Origin: Oligoflexia bacterium | GTDB taxonomy: Bacteria > Bdellovibrionota > UBA1018 | Assembly: GCA_903854365.1 (NCBI GenBank) | Contig: CAINWE010000397.1 | Location: 1 to 7,361, forward strand | Reading direction: 5' to 3' | DNA: 7,361 nt | Part shown: positions 1-6,258 of the stretch, one piece after another | Position numbering within the stretch: position 1 is the first letter of the stretch | How the letters are laid out: every line of letters begins with the position of its first letter | Translations under genes and position numbers: made by a program | The notes under the pieces: generated by a model | The model's input: only the letters and a program-made list of their open reading frames with translations | Databases searched by the model: none | What the model was told of the DNA's origin: nothing

Positions 1-42
1 GTATAGGTCCCTTCGTCACTTCTCCGTGCACCTTTACGGTCG

Positions 43-852
43 TTAGAAAAAATATCCAAATTGCAGAATAGCAAGATTTGGCAAGCCCACGCTTTCAAAA
101 AAGTTACCGACCTTTTCTCGCAGGATCGTCTGAGCAAGTTGTTTGCCTTCAATATAATCGGGATGAGAAGCCAAAGAAGGGTGATCTGTGGTGATGGATG
201 TGCCGCAAGTGAGAGTAAACTGCCAGCCCAGTTCCATGCTCGTAAAAAACCCAGATTCCGTCACCCATTGCCACCCTAGGTGAGGCGATAAGAAAAGCAT
301 ATTGGCTGATGCCGTGAATGTTGTATTCAGCCCTTGAATGTCAGCAGACACAGTTCCGCTTAAGGATTGGTAACCCACGTGGGTTCCTAAAAATAAGATT
401 CCTTTGAAGGGAAAAATGCGGGCTGCGGCAGAAATCGAATTACTCCCGACTGAGAGTGTACTGCTAGTGTAGGTGTATGAATCGTAGACCGGAAAGCCTA
501 TGCTCGGTAAGAACCCATAGTCTAGGGAGAGCCCCAGCCATTTTGCATATCGGGCTTCGACGCCGATCGTGAGCGGTCGAGGGAGATGAAGGAGTGAAAT
601 TTTTGGCCCCAAGACCCAGTCCCCAAGAAGGCCAGTGGACTTACTCGATTTCAAGGGAGTCTCTGGAGTGATTTGCTCGACGGGTGGGGGTGCATTTTCG
701 GTGGAGGGGCTGAGACCAGGGGCGGTTTGTGAAGTGGGGGGCGTTTCCTGGTTTTTTTGGTTCTCTCCATGCGTGAGTTCTTTCGAAAAAGCTGCAGGCA
801 TCCACATTGATGAAACGAATAAAATGACGCTGATTTGACGAAAAATGCCCAA
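43..852 (-). CDS. Putative outer-membrane beta-barrel protein with proline-rich linker
   Basis: I do not recognise a named family. From the TTG start at 852..850 the protein has 269 residues. Residues 1-23 form a signal peptide: a short basic start, the hydrophobic stretch ISVILFVSSMWM, and likely cleavage near AFS-KE. Residues about 24-72 are rich in Pro, Thr, Ser and Glu and look disordered. The rest alternates polar and aromatic or hydrophobic residues with many Gly, as in transmembrane beta strands, and it ends in FGYFF. A final Phe is the usual BAM-recognition signal of outer-membrane proteins. The TTG is preferred to the ATG at 948 because a perfect AGGAGG lies 8 bases before it, it places the signal peptide at the N-terminus, and the longer form would overlap the upstream gene. 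It is last in a minus-strand run, 61 bases after the DUF2304 gene. A barrel of about 8 strands is an inference. Its function (porin, adhesin or structural) is unknown. Confidence 0.75.
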   Translation of the reverse strand: MGIFRQISVILFVSSMWMPAAFSKELTHGENQKNQETPPTSQTAPGLSPSTENAPPPVEQITPETPLKSSKSTGLLGDWVLGPKISLLHLPRPLTIGVEARYAKWLGLSLDYGFLPSIGFPVYDSYTYTSSTLSVGSNSISAAARIFPFKGILFLGTHVGYQSLSGTVSADIQGLNTTFTASANMLFLSPHLGWQWVTESGFFTSMELGWQFTLTCGTSITTDHPSLASHPDYIEGKQLAQTILREKVGNFFESVGLPNLAILQFGYFF

Positions 853-860
853 AGGAAACG

Positions 861-866
861 CCTCCT
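861..866 (-). promoter_or_regulatory. Ribosome binding site that sets a TTG start
   Basis: The minus strand reads AGGAGG here, 8 bases before TTG at 852..850. This is the best ribosome site near this gene and decides the start in favour of TTG over the in-frame ATG 96 bases upstream. Confidence 0.75.
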
Positions 867-913
867 GATACGAAAGTGGGATTAATTGTTTGGGTAAAGT
901 AGGTGGGATTGCT

Positions 914-1372
914 TCAGGTGTCCACAGAATTATCTCGGCCTGACTCATTCTTCACTTCGAGATCGGGGCTGCTTCCCGTTCTTTCGAGGGCTCTGACTCG
1001 GGCTTCTAAAATACCAAGATTTTGCACGAGTGTGTGTTTGTCTGCGAGAAGTCGGCTGATTTCCATCGAGAAGTGCATCAAGATGAGCAACATAAAAAAT
1101 ACGAGAAGTAAAAACAGAGCTGTCGGTGGATAATAGACCCCGACGAGTTGCGCCAAATTCTCGAGCCAGTCTCTGCGGGCAGTAAAGAGGAGGAGAGCGC
1201 CGGCGGTCAGGAACCACAGGAGGGAATATCTTTCTTTAAGTCGTCCGCGACGAATGAGTTCCATCAGTGCTGTAAACAGCACGATGCATCCTAAGACAGC
1301 CCAAAATTCGATACGAAACCGATAGTCAGGGAGTTTCCAACTCAAAATACCCAACATCGAATCAGGGCTCAC
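914..1372 (-). CDS. DUF2304 family membrane protein
   Basis: This 152-residue protein has three predicted membrane helices, at about residues 21-40, 49-64 and 83-101, followed by a short coiled-coil-like segment (103-131) and a charged tail. The pattern RLKERYSLLW between helices 1 and 2, the 'GVYYPPTALFLL' entry to helix 3 and the Leu-rich heptads after it match DUF2304, a family of small inner-membrane proteins often found beside GT2 glycosyltransferases. Its biochemical role is not established; a helper in lipid-linked sugar transfer or flipping is an inference from context. The start is GTG at 1372..1370, with AGGAGG 6 bases before it; an ATG five codons later has no comparable site. The first 11 bases overlap the end of the glycosyltransferase gene, so translation is probably coupled. 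Confidence 0.85.
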   Translation of the reverse strand: MSPDSMLGILSWKLPDYRFRIEFWAVLGCIVLFTALMELIRRGRLKERYSLLWFLTAGALLLFTARRDWLENLAQLVGVYYPPTALFLLLVFFMLLILMHFSMEISRLLADKHTLVQNLGILEARVRALERTGSSPDLEVKNESGRDNSVDT

Positions 1373-2270
1373 GATCGACCTCCTCTTGCAAACGGCCGCT
1401 GTGGCGCCTAATGGGAATGGGTCGAATCGTATCCATCATCGTTGCGATGGCTACTTTGATCATATAATAGAGGCTGCGAATTGGCGTAATGCTTGATGCG
1501 CCGTGCGATCGGGGGCGCATTTTTACGGGGACTTCTGAGATCGTGAAGTCGTGTCGTGCTAAGGGAACGTAGGCTTCGACCTCGGGGTAATCGTCTGGAT
1601 AGTAGCGGGCAAGAAAGTCAGTTGCGTCCGCGCTGAATGCTCGAAATCCACTTGTGGTATCTCGTACGTTAATTCCAACTAGAACTTTAAGGAGTCTTGA
1701 GAAAAAATAGGTTCCCCACTGGCGCATCGAGCTGGAAACATTGCCGCCGGCGCCTTTGATGTACCTCGAGCCAACGACGACATCTGCCCTTTTGGCCAAA
1801 ATAGGGCAGACTAAATTTGGAATCTCGAGCGCCGGATGTTGCCCGTCGCCGTCGAGTTGTAGTGTGACGTCAGCACCCCAGCGGACTGCACATTGAAAAC
1901 CTGTTTGGACTGCGCTCCCAATGCCGAGGTTAAGAGGGAGGTGGACGCTGTAGGCTTCATAGAGGGGACCTACTCGCTCGAGGAGTTCTTTTGAGTGGTC
2001 GGTTGAGCCGTCGTTGATGATGATGGGTAGAATTCTCCAGCGGGGTCGGGCTTTTCGAAGCTTTTGGAGTTCATCCAAGACTTTCTCGAGATTCTTTGCT
2101 TCGTTGTAGGCTGGGATTACGATTGCGATTTTTGGGGCCCGAGCGGGTAGTTTTGCGATTGAGGGAGTGTTTTGCTGCGTCGCAGCAGAGTCCTGACGCG
2201 GATTTTTAATAGAGATGAGTCGCAGTGGAGTTGTTTGTCTCGCGATTACGGGTTGTTTTTTGAGTGCCAT
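1362..2270 (-). CDS. GT2 glycosyltransferase, polyprenyl-phosphate (DPM1-like) type
   Basis: The enzyme has 302 residues and should transfer a sugar from a nucleotide sugar, probably to a polyprenyl phosphate at the inner face of the cytoplasmic membrane. Visible GT2 motifs are VIPAYNE (51-57), INDGST with Asp87, the metal-binding LDGDGQ (Asp140 and Asp142), VVGSRY (165-170), and RDTTSGFRAF (203-212), a hallmark of the dolichyl-phosphate mannose synthase-like group. There is no C-terminal membrane domain; residues 264-280 are amphipathic and may touch the membrane. Residues 1-47 are a basic, Pro/Gln/Thr-rich extension before the catalytic domain, longer than the few residues usual in this class. 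The ATG start is supported by GAGAGG 9 bases upstream. Donor and acceptor cannot be read from sequence. It overlaps the DUF2304 gene, its likely partner, and follows the MFS gene by 48 bases. Confidence 0.9.
   Translation of the reverse strand: MALKKQPVIARQTTPLRLISIKNPRQDSAATQQNTPSIAKLPARAPKIAIVIPAYNEAKNLEKVLDELQKLRKARPRWRILPIIINDGSTDHSKELLERVGPLYEAYSVHLPLNLGIGSAVQTGFQCAVRWGADVTLQLDGDGQHPALEIPNLVCPILAKRADVVVGSRYIKGAGGNVSSSMRQWGTYFFSRLLKVLVGINVRDTTSGFRAFSADATDFLARYYPDDYPEVEAYVPLARHDFTISEVPVKMRPRSHGASSITPIRSLYYMIKVAIATMMDTIRPIPIRRHSGRLQEEVDREP
1379..1384 (-). promoter_or_regulatory. Ribosome binding site inside the upstream gene
   Basis: AGGAGG on the minus strand lies 6 bases before the GTG start of the DUF2304 gene and within the last codons (Glu-Glu-Val) of the glycosyltransferase. 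A ribosome finishing the glycosyltransferase stops at 1362..1364, downstream of this GTG, which is the geometry expected for translational coupling. Confidence 0.75.
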
Positions 2271-2318
2271 TCCTCACGTCCTCTCTGCTTATCGGAGGGC
2301 GCTGAGGGATTCATGAGT

Positions 2319-3479
2319 TCATGATTCGGCGTGCTGCGGTGCGAAACTCACGAGGGCTGAAATGGCTAATCCAAAAAATACAATCACTGAAAAAGACACT
2401 TTTAAGTTGGTCGCACCTGCGATCCAACCGATCAGGGGGGGGCCAATCAGAAATCCCATGAACCCAATCGCAGAAATGACGGTCAGGGCGGAACTCGCTG
2501 CTCGGTTGTCGCTTCTCCCAGCTTCACTATAAGTGAAGGGTACGACGGCAGAAGTTCCTGCTCCGACGAGAAAAAAGCCGACCAGCGCAGGACCGAAGGT
2601 GGGAAATAGTATGGAGATCGATAGGCCGGCAGCAATTAAGAGGCCGCAAAGTTGAAGAACGCGAGTAAAACCGAGTTGATTTTTTAAGTAATCCGCCAGG
2701 AACCGAGTCCCCGCCATCGTACTCATAAAAGCTGCGTATCCAGCTCCGACCCATCCATTTTGGGCGAGCACGATTTTTTCAAAGTAAACGCCGCTCCAAT
2801 CAAACATCGTGCCCTCGCAGACCATGGAGCAAAAGGTGATGATCCCGAGGAGAATGAGGGAACTTTCCGGCAGCGCCCAGTTTCGGGGTTTTGGTGCCTG
2901 GACCCGAGTGGGATCGAGCAAGAGCGCAGGAACGTTGAACAGAATTCCGCAGAGGCCTAAGCTGGCGGTGAGGCTAAAGTGCTGAACGGGGCTGGTGTGC
3001 TGGCTCATCAGGAGAGAGCCCAAGGCAGCCCCGATAAATCCCGCGAGACTCCAGAGGCCATGAAAAGAGGCCATGATGGGCTTTCGATAAATTCGTTCGA
3101 TCCCGACGGCCTGCGTGTTGACCGAAACATTGACTAAATTGCCTGAGAGGCCGAAAAATAATAAAAATCCACTGAGTTGCCAAGCAGAAGTGGCAAGACC
3201 CAAAAGCAGCAGAGCCAGCAAATGAAAGAGCATTGCTCCCGGTAAGACTCTGCGCGAACCAGCTCGGGAGATGAATTGAGAAGCAAAAGTCAGAGAAAGC
3301 AGCGATCCCACCGGAAGACTAAACAGGAGAGTGCCCAGTTCCGCCTCGGAGAGAGAGAGCTTTTGTTGAACGTCCGGAATTCGGACTGCCCAGCTTGAAA
3401 AACAGAAGCCTTGGAAAAAGAAGAAAGTTCCAACCGCCCCTCGGGCTCTCGATCGTGACAGGCCTTCTGGAAGCTTCAT
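2319..3479 (-). CDS. MFS transporter of the YbjJ/MosC-like group
   Basis: This 386-residue protein is rich in hydrophobic segments consistent with the 12 helices of the major facilitator superfamily, and its length is normal for the fold. Features typical of the YbjJ/MosC-like group are the early SSWAVRIPDV (28-37), LGTLLFSLPVGS (48-59), the Arg-rich loop AGSRRV after helix 2, MASFHGLWSLAG (136-147) and CEGTMFDWSGVYF (221-233). Members are mostly uncharacterised; MosC was named for rhizopine uptake, and that substrate should not be assumed here. The ATG is the first possible start after an in-frame TGA 18 bases upstream. No good Shine-Dalgarno precedes it, which suggests read-through expression or coupling with the exported-protein gene ending 33 bases upstream. 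The family call is fairly secure; substrate and direction are unknown. Confidence 0.85.
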   Translation of the reverse strand: MKLPEGLSRSRARGAVGTFFFFQGFCFSSWAVRIPDVQQKLSLSEAELGTLLFSLPVGSLLSLTFASQFISRAGSRRVLPGAMLFHLLALLLLGLATSAWQLSGFLLFFGLSGNLVNVSVNTQAVGIERIYRKPIMASFHGLWSLAGFIGAALGSLLMSQHTSPVQHFSLTASLGLCGILFNVPALLLDPTRVQAPKPRNWALPESSLILLGIITFCSMVCEGTMFDWSGVYFEKIVLAQNGWVGAGYAAFMSTMAGTRFLADYLKNQLGFTRVLQLCGLLIAAGLSISILFPTFGPALVGFFLVGAGTSAVVPFTYSEAGRSDNRAASSALTVISAIGFMGFLIGPPLIGWIAGATNLKVSFSVIVFFGLAISALVSFAPQHAES

Positions 3480-3512
3480 GAGCGGGAACGAGACGAGTCA
3501 GCGAGAAAATCC

Positions 3513-4040
3513 TTAGCCATCACTGAGATCGTCATCTTCTTCTTCGTCTTCTGCATCTTCTGCATCTGGGCCTTCGTAATCCTTCGTTGCGGCAGCCTTA
3601 GCTCCGGGTAATGCTGACTCGCTGCGCATGCGTACCTTAATTTGATAGGTTGCCGAGGATCGATAGACTTTTTGGCCGGATTCCGCGCGCTCCAGCTTGG
3701 ATCGCCCACAGTCTAAAGTAATGACCTCATTTTTTTTGTTTAATTCCTGAGTTTCTGTTTTCCATTCGGTACAGGCCGTTTTCCAGTTTTGATAGGCGTC
3801 TTTGGGGTTGGCGTTTGGCTCGCCTTCCAGTTCTTGAGATCCCTTCAGAATCGTGAACTCGGGGTGGGTGGATCGGAGAGGTTTGCTTTTACCGATGGTA
3901 ATTGAAGTTGTCTTTGGACCGTTCAGAGGTAGGTCTTTGACGCTCACTGTCGGCTCTTGAGCACGAGAGGTGCTGAGACTTGGGCTTAGGCTGAGTAGGA
4001 GCGAGACGATGAAGGAACTGTTTAAGAACCGATTTTTCAT
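3513..4040 (-). CDS. Exported hypothetical protein with acidic C-terminal tail
   Basis: I do not recognise this protein. From the ATG at 4040..4038 it has 175 residues. AGGAGG lies 4 bases before this ATG. The upstream in-frame start at 4100 would add 20 residues in front of the signal peptide and is rejected. Residues 1-27 are a classical signal peptide (basic start MKNR, hydrophobic core IVSLLLSL, likely cleavage SRA-QE), so it is probably periplasmic or secreted; no lipobox is seen. The middle (about 80-140) has Trp- and Lys-rich helical sequence and two cysteines, Cys90 and Cys111, which could form a disulfide in the periplasm. The last 22 residues hold 14 Asp or Glu, encoded by a simple TTC-rich stretch with a 9-base tandem repeat. 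Such a tail could bind cations or a basic partner, but that is speculation. Confidence 0.75.
   Translation of the reverse strand: MKNRFLNSSFIVSLLLSLSPSLSTSRAQEPTVSVKDLPLNGPKTTSITIGKSKPLRSTHPEFTILKGSQELEGEPNANPKDAYQNWKTACTEWKTETQELNKKNEVITLDCGRSKLERAESGQKVYRSSATYQIKVRMRSESALPGAKAAATKDYEGPDAEDAEDEEEDDDLSDG
3549..3566. repeat. Two 9-base tandem units in the acidic tail
   Basis: TTCTGCATC occurs twice in direct succession on the plus strand, followed at once by TGG, and next to imperfect TCT/TTC repeats (3536..3549). It encodes part of an Asp-Ala-Glu repeat. The unit length preserves frame, so gain or loss of a copy would change only the length of the acidic tail. Confidence 0.7.
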
Positions 4041-4134
4041 AAAACCTCCTGACCGATCAGTGATGGACTGATTATGATCGAAACGGGTGAAAGTTTCCAC
4101 AGAAACACGAAGGAGGTGACGGAGAACGGGTAAG
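4041..4134 (-). promoter_or_regulatory. Intergenic leader with ribosome site, matching anti-Shine-Dalgarno and two small hairpins
   Basis: Read on the minus strand, this 94-base gap begins with TCACCTCCTT (4119..4110), identical to the anti-Shine-Dalgarno end of 16S rRNA. It ends with AGGAGGT (4050..4044), the ribosome site of the exported-protein gene. ACCTCCT (4117..4111) can pair with AGGAGGT over 7 bases. Two perfect small inverted repeats lie between: GTTTC/GAAAC with a 4-base loop (4093..4106) and ATCAGT/ACTGAT with a 5-base loop (4056..4072). In a transcript reading through from the exonuclease gene this could hide the ribosome site. The complementarity is seen directly; regulation is inference. 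Confidence 0.35.
4071..4099 (-). promoter_or_regulatory. Candidate sigma-70 promoter for the exported-protein gene
   Basis: On the minus strand TGGAAA (4099..4094, 4 of 6 matches to the -35 consensus) and CATAAT (4076..4071, 5 of 6 to the -10) are separated by 17 bases. Transcription would start near 4064, giving a leader of about 24 bases that keeps the AGGAGG but excludes the anti-Shine-Dalgarno stretch at 4110..4119. It overlaps the small inverted repeat at 4093..4106. Confidence 0.4.
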
Positions 4135-4782
4135 CTAATTCCATTGAACTGTTACAGAAGTCACTTTTGCGTCCGCCTCTGCGGAACGTTGAATTTTCAC
4201 ATATCCATTTTGTCTGCCGAATTGAAAGATATCCCGGGTGACTTTGACGTCTTGGAGACAGTAGTCGATGATTTTTTGAACCTGGCCCGCTTTCCACCAC
4301 TCGACTGCGAGCAAACCGTCTGCTGATTTTCCAGTTCCAAGTGTTCCTCGGGCGACCGCCTCTAATTTTAGAAACCGCTGACGAGTGAGAGCCTCCAGGT
4401 CATACATGATATCAAAAACGTCCAGACGTTTCGGGTCTAAGCCGTAGGGAACCATGACGGGTAAGTCAAACCCGCGGATATTATAACCCACGACGAGTCG
4501 CTCTTCGCAAAGTTCGATTAAATTTTTGATTTCGTTTTCGCGATAACTCATGAATTGATCAGTCTTGCTATCGTAGGCGCAAGCTACCGAAATTCCAAGT
4601 TGGTCGACGTGGTCCCAGCCGCCTACTTCTTGGACGAGTTTTTGAGTTTCAATGTCGATGACTAAAAAGTGCCTGTGCTTGAGAAATAAGCTCGATGGGA
4701 TGACATCCTCCGAAAAGGGAACGCAACTCATATGTCGCCAGAAGGAGGCGTTGATTTTGACACGGGTAGTAGGGGCACTCAT
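4135..4782 (-). CDS. DEDDy-type 3'-5' exonuclease (RNase H-like fold)
   Basis: From ATG 4782 the protein has 215 residues. It carries the three exonuclease motifs of the DEDD superfamily in order: VIDIET (Asp43, Glu45), VVGYNIRGFD (Asp106) and DYCLQD (Tyr174, Asp178). The YxxxD form of motif III marks the DEDDy subgroup, as in proofreading domains of family B DNA polymerases. These residues should bind two metal ions and remove nucleotides from the 3' end of DNA or RNA. No polymerase, helicase or nucleic-acid-binding domain is attached, so it is a standalone nuclease whose substrate is unknown. The start is uncertain. The frame extends to TTG at 4821 (228 residues), but that codon has no Shine-Dalgarno, lies 8 bases from the earliest divergent start, and overlaps a TTGACA. 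A third option is ATG at 4731, still ahead of motif I. Confidence 0.8.
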   Translation of the reverse strand: MSAPTTRVKINASFWRHMSCVPFSEDVIPSSLFLKHRHFLVIDIETQKLVQEVGGWDHVDQLGISVACAYDSKTDQFMSYRENEIKNLIELCEERLVVGYNIRGFDLPVMVPYGLDPKRLDVFDIMYDLEALTRQRFLKLEAVARGTLGTGKSADGLLAVEWWKAGQVQKIIDYCLQDVKVTRDIFQFGRQNGYVKIQRSAEADAKVTSVTVQWN

Positions 4783-4792
4783 TGGATCAGGC

Positions 4793-4821
4793 AGTTTGGC
4801 TGGAAGATTTCTACTTGTCAA
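4793..4821 (-). promoter_or_regulatory. Weak candidate promoter for the exonuclease gene
   Basis: A perfect TTGACA lies at 4821..4816 on the minus strand, and 17 bases on is CAAACT (4798..4793), only 3 of 6 matches to the -10 consensus. Transcription would begin near 4786, almost at ATG 4782, implying a nearly leaderless message or use of ATG 4731. Only the -35 match is good. Confidence 0.22.
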
Positions 4822-4829
4822 GGTGGTGA

Positions 4830-6258
4830 GTGCGGGGCAAAGTTGGTCCCATGGAAAAAAACACTTTAGATGCGGCGGCTTATCTCCAGGAAAAATTTCC
4901 CATTTTTTTAGATGATCTCAAGTCTCTTGTCAGAATTCCTAGCGTGAGTTTTCCAGGTTTTCCTGAGTCCGAGCTCGATCGAAGTGCCGAAGCTGTCGCT
5001 GATCTCATGAGAAAGCGCGGTCTTGAGAACGTGCAGGTTTTGAAGATCCAGGGTGCCCACCCGTATGTCTATGGCGAACGCTTGAGGGCCCCAGGTCAGC
5101 CTACTTTGCTGCTTTATGCTCATCACGATGTACAGCCTCCTGGTCGGACCGACGTGTGGAAGACGGATCCCTTTGAACCGACCGTCTTGATGGGGCCAGC
5201 CGGCGAACGACTCTATGGCCGTGGCACGGCAGACGACAAGGCGGGAATCGTTGTGCACACCTCGGCGATCGCGGCTTACCTAGAGACCGTGGGGGAACTT
5301 CCGGTAAATGTGAAGGTGATCATCGAGGGCGAAGAAGAGATTGGAAGTTCGCATTTGACTGAATTTTTGAAGACCTATCGCCATTTGATGGACGCCGATG
5401 TTCTCGTGCTCACGGATACGGGAAATTTCGATTGTGGGATTCCTGCTCTCACGATTGCTCTTCGCGGGATGGTCGGGCTTGAGGTCGAAGTGCGAGCGTT
5501 ATCGAAAACGGTCCATTCAGGTATGTGGGGAGGACCGGTGCCTGACCCGGCGATGGCATTGTCTAAGATTTTGGCTACCTTGGTAGACCACCAAGGGCAA
5601 ATTGCGATTCCGGGCGTTCTAGATGACGTCAAACCCATCGAGGGGGGCTGAAGCTCGAGAACTTGCTGCGATCCCGTATGATGAGGCGGAGTTCAGAACT
5701 CAAGCGGGCCTAGTTCCTGGCGCCCAGCTTCTCAAGCAGGGCCCATCCCCAGTCGTTCAAGTTTGGAGACTGCCCAGTCTGACGGTGAATGCCATTCAGG
5801 CGTCATCTCGGCTTCAGGCAGGAAATATTATTAATGACTCCGTCTGGGCGAAGGTGACGGTTCGACTCGTTCCAGAGATGAATCCTGAGCGGGTTTTAGA
5901 GCAACTCAAGAGGCATTTGCAGGCACATCTCCCCTGGGGTCTTGAGATTCATTTTAAAACTGAGGCCTGTAATGGCCCATGGGCGACGGCAGGCAAGGGG
6001 CCCGCTTTTGAAGCAGCCGAGGGGGCTTTAAAAAAGGGGTACGGCCATGCTCCCTACAAAATAGGAACCGGGGGAAGTATACCGTTCGTTCAGCCTTTTG
6101 CTGATGCTCTCGGGGGAGTTCCAGCCCTCTTGATTGGTGTAGAGGATCCTTACACTAATGCTCACGGCGAGAATGAGAGTCTCCTGATTTCTGATTTCAA
6201 AAAAGCATGTTTGAGTCAGGTCTATCTCTTCGAAAACCTAGGTCAGATGAACCGTTAA
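4830..6258 (+). pseudogene. M20 family metallopeptidase (dipeptidase-like), broken by a one-base frameshift
   Basis: As read, frame 1 runs from 4830 to a TGA at 5649..5651 (273 residues). The rest continues in the +1 frame to TAA at 6256..6258. Removing one G from the G6 run at 5642..5647 gives a single 475-residue protein reading VKPIEGAEARELA across the join, a normal M20 length. All zinc ligands are present when joined: His98 and Asp100 (AHHDVQPPG), Asp135 (GRGTADDKAG), Glu170 with catalytic Glu169 (EGEEEIGS), Asp196 and His445 (NAHGENESL). His229 (TVHSG) and WGGPVPDP belong to the dimerisation/lid domain, which spans the break. The intact enzyme would cleave dipeptides or N-acyl amino acids in the cytosol, substrate unknown. 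Start GTG 4830 follows AAGGTGGTGA; ATG 4851 is an alternative with the more usual family N-terminus but no Shine-Dalgarno. The 5' product alone lacks the last zinc ligand and should be inactive. Sequencing error, recent mutation and programmed shift all remain possible. Confidence 0.85.
5642..5647 (+). other. G6 run at the frameshift point
   Basis: Six consecutive G lie in GAG GGG GGC TGA. Five G would give GAG GGG GCT GAA and restore one long frame. The stop comes immediately after the run, and downstream coding potential continues without further breaks, so the indel is confined to this run or its edges. Confidence 0.8.

Noticed and set aside
24..39. CCGT/ACGG inverted repeat after the outer-membrane gene as a terminator
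   Set aside because: The stem is only 4 pairs with an 8-base loop, and no T run follows on the minus strand.
2311..2324. Two TCATGA palindromes near the end of the MFS gene
   Set aside because: These are six-base palindromes 8 bases apart, partly made by the stop codon. There is no larger symmetry to suggest an operator.
3476..3709. 77-codon minus-strand frame across the end of the exported-protein gene
   Set aside because: It overlaps the exported protein and the MFS start in another frame, lacks a ribosome site or recognisable sequence, and its acidic/basic pattern is a by-product of the neighbouring frame.
4110..4326. Plus-strand AAGGAGGTGA (4110..4119) followed by a 60-codon frame starting at TTG 4144
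   Set aside because: The spacing from the ribosome-like site to the TTG is about 24 bases, too long, and the frame lies antisense inside the exonuclease, whose catalytic motifs are clear. The stretch makes more sense read on the minus strand.
4855..4909. A7 and T7 homopolymers near the peptidase start as possible phase-variation tracts
   Set aside because: The frame is intact across both, and seven-base A or T runs are common. Without strain variation there is no support.
6030..6036. A AAA AAG heptamer in the peptidase frame, the classical -1 slippery sequence
   Set aside because: It lies nearly 400 bases beyond the break, and a -1 shift here does not repair the +1 difference at the G6 run. 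The codons simply encode Leu-Lys-Lys.
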